Shown here piece after piece: positions 63,762 through 64,000 of a stretch of DNA of 64,000 bases. Position 1 is the stretch's first letter; every line of letters begins with the position of its first letter. This DNA comes from Trichoplax sp. H2. Taxonomy: Eukaryota; Placozoa; Uniplacotomia; Trichoplacea. Location of the stretch: the NCBI GenBank assembly GCA_003344405.1, contig NOWV01000083.1, forward strand, positions 264,312 to 328,311, in the 5' to 3' direction. Position numbers and translations under genes: made by a program. Below the pieces are notes generated by a model. It was not told where the DNA came from. It worked only from the letters and a program-made list of their open reading frames with translations, and searched no databases.

Positions 63762-63784
63762 AGCACTGACAGTCTGTCAGTGCT
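63762..63784. repeat. Hairpin, 11-bp perfect stem, 1-nt loop
   Basis: AGCACTGACAG, T, then its exact reverse complement CTGTCAGTGCT, at the edge of the ACGTCC-rich cluster. Confidence 0.8.
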
Positions 63785-64000
63785 TACGGACACTTCGCCG
63801 TAGTACTGTGCCCTGTACACTTAGTGTACACTATAGTAGATTCTTTACAGTTCTTACAGATTCGTAAAGTGCAGTACTTTGTCATACTCACTCTACTATA
63901 AATTACTAAAGTTTCGGTACCATATCAGTACAGTATGTAACATGGACTACTAGAATTCCTCCTCATAGTCCATATGTAATACATGAATACTCGTATACTG

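Larger units (their letters stand above)
62552..64000. other. Region upstream of SMARCB1, to window end
   Basis: No gene was recognised. The region is filled with TACTGTA/TACAGTA islands (62597-62825, 63296-63372, 63440-63680), a 31-bp tandem repeat near 62698, and an AACGTCC/GGACGTT-rich cluster at 63370-63760. Start-to-stop frames through these repeats are repeat artefacts. Confidence 0.6.

Noticed and set aside
61239-63867. Several start-to-stop frames through the TACTGTA-rich region
   Set aside because: The predicted peptides are Tyr/Cys/Thr-Val-Leu runs created by the repeat on both strands, not protein-like sequence. The real SMARCB1 first exon (62365-62551) is antisense to one of them.
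1-64000. CRISPR array, prophage, transposase, rRNA or tRNA genes
   Set aside because: None was recognised. The repeats are palindromic words or tandem copies without regular unique spacers, and the DNA is clearly intron-bearing animal sequence.

Overview
This window is nuclear DNA of an early-branching animal. It is AT-rich, about one third GC by eye. Its genes are split by GT-AG introns, mostly 65-1300 bp. It carries a ciliary dynein, a paxillin, a SWI/SNF core subunit and other genes typical of metazoans. Short introns, moderate gene spacing and full-length animal orthologues fit a placozoan such as Trichoplax or Hoilungia, but the species call is an inference. No tRNA, rRNA, CRISPR array, transposase, viral gene or bacterial operon was recognised.

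Fourteen protein-coding genes were assembled exon by exon, using splice sites, phase agreement and family resemblance. From left to right they are: 3' part of DNAH10 (+); a CCDC74/CCDC92-family coiled-coil gene (+); a secreted DsbA-like thioredoxin-fold protein (-); paxillin (+); CD2BP2 (-); NIF3L1 (+); three NUDT19-like Nudix genes (-, -, +); a TMEM134/TMEM230-like (DUF872) membrane protein (+); a Sel1-repeat protein with a mitochondrial-type N-terminus (-); a VPS9-domain protein resembling the N-terminal half of VARP/ANKRD27 but without ankyrin repeats (-); a membrane-anchored STAND NTPase with TPRs (+); and SMARCB1/SNF5 (-).

The genes do not form one pathway. They cover ciliary motility (DNAH10 and probably the CCDC gene), adhesion (paxillin), spliceosome and chromatin (CD2BP2, SMARCB1), peroxisomal or CoA metabolism (NUDT19 paralogues), endosomal traffic (VPS9 gene) and probable mitochondrial proteins (NIF3L1, Sel1 protein, possibly the STAND protein). 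Four pairs are head-to-head: thioredoxin-like/paxillin, CD2BP2/NIF3L1, NUDT19-B/C and VPS9/STAND. Every one of these divergent gaps holds an island of the short palindromic word TACTGTA/TACAGTA. Similar islands lie upstream of SMARCB1 and the Sel1 gene, while most tail-to-tail gaps hold few. This promoter-associated repeat is the most system-like unexplained signal here.

Other notable points are the NUDT19 triplication in which only one copy keeps a peroxisomal SKL tail, the ankyrin-less VARP-like gene with a 24-nt GT-AG gap, DNAH10 next to a CCDC92/74-family gene as in vertebrates, and small foldback elements with a shared flank. Exon coordinates are hand-derived and may be off by a few bases at weak splice sites.
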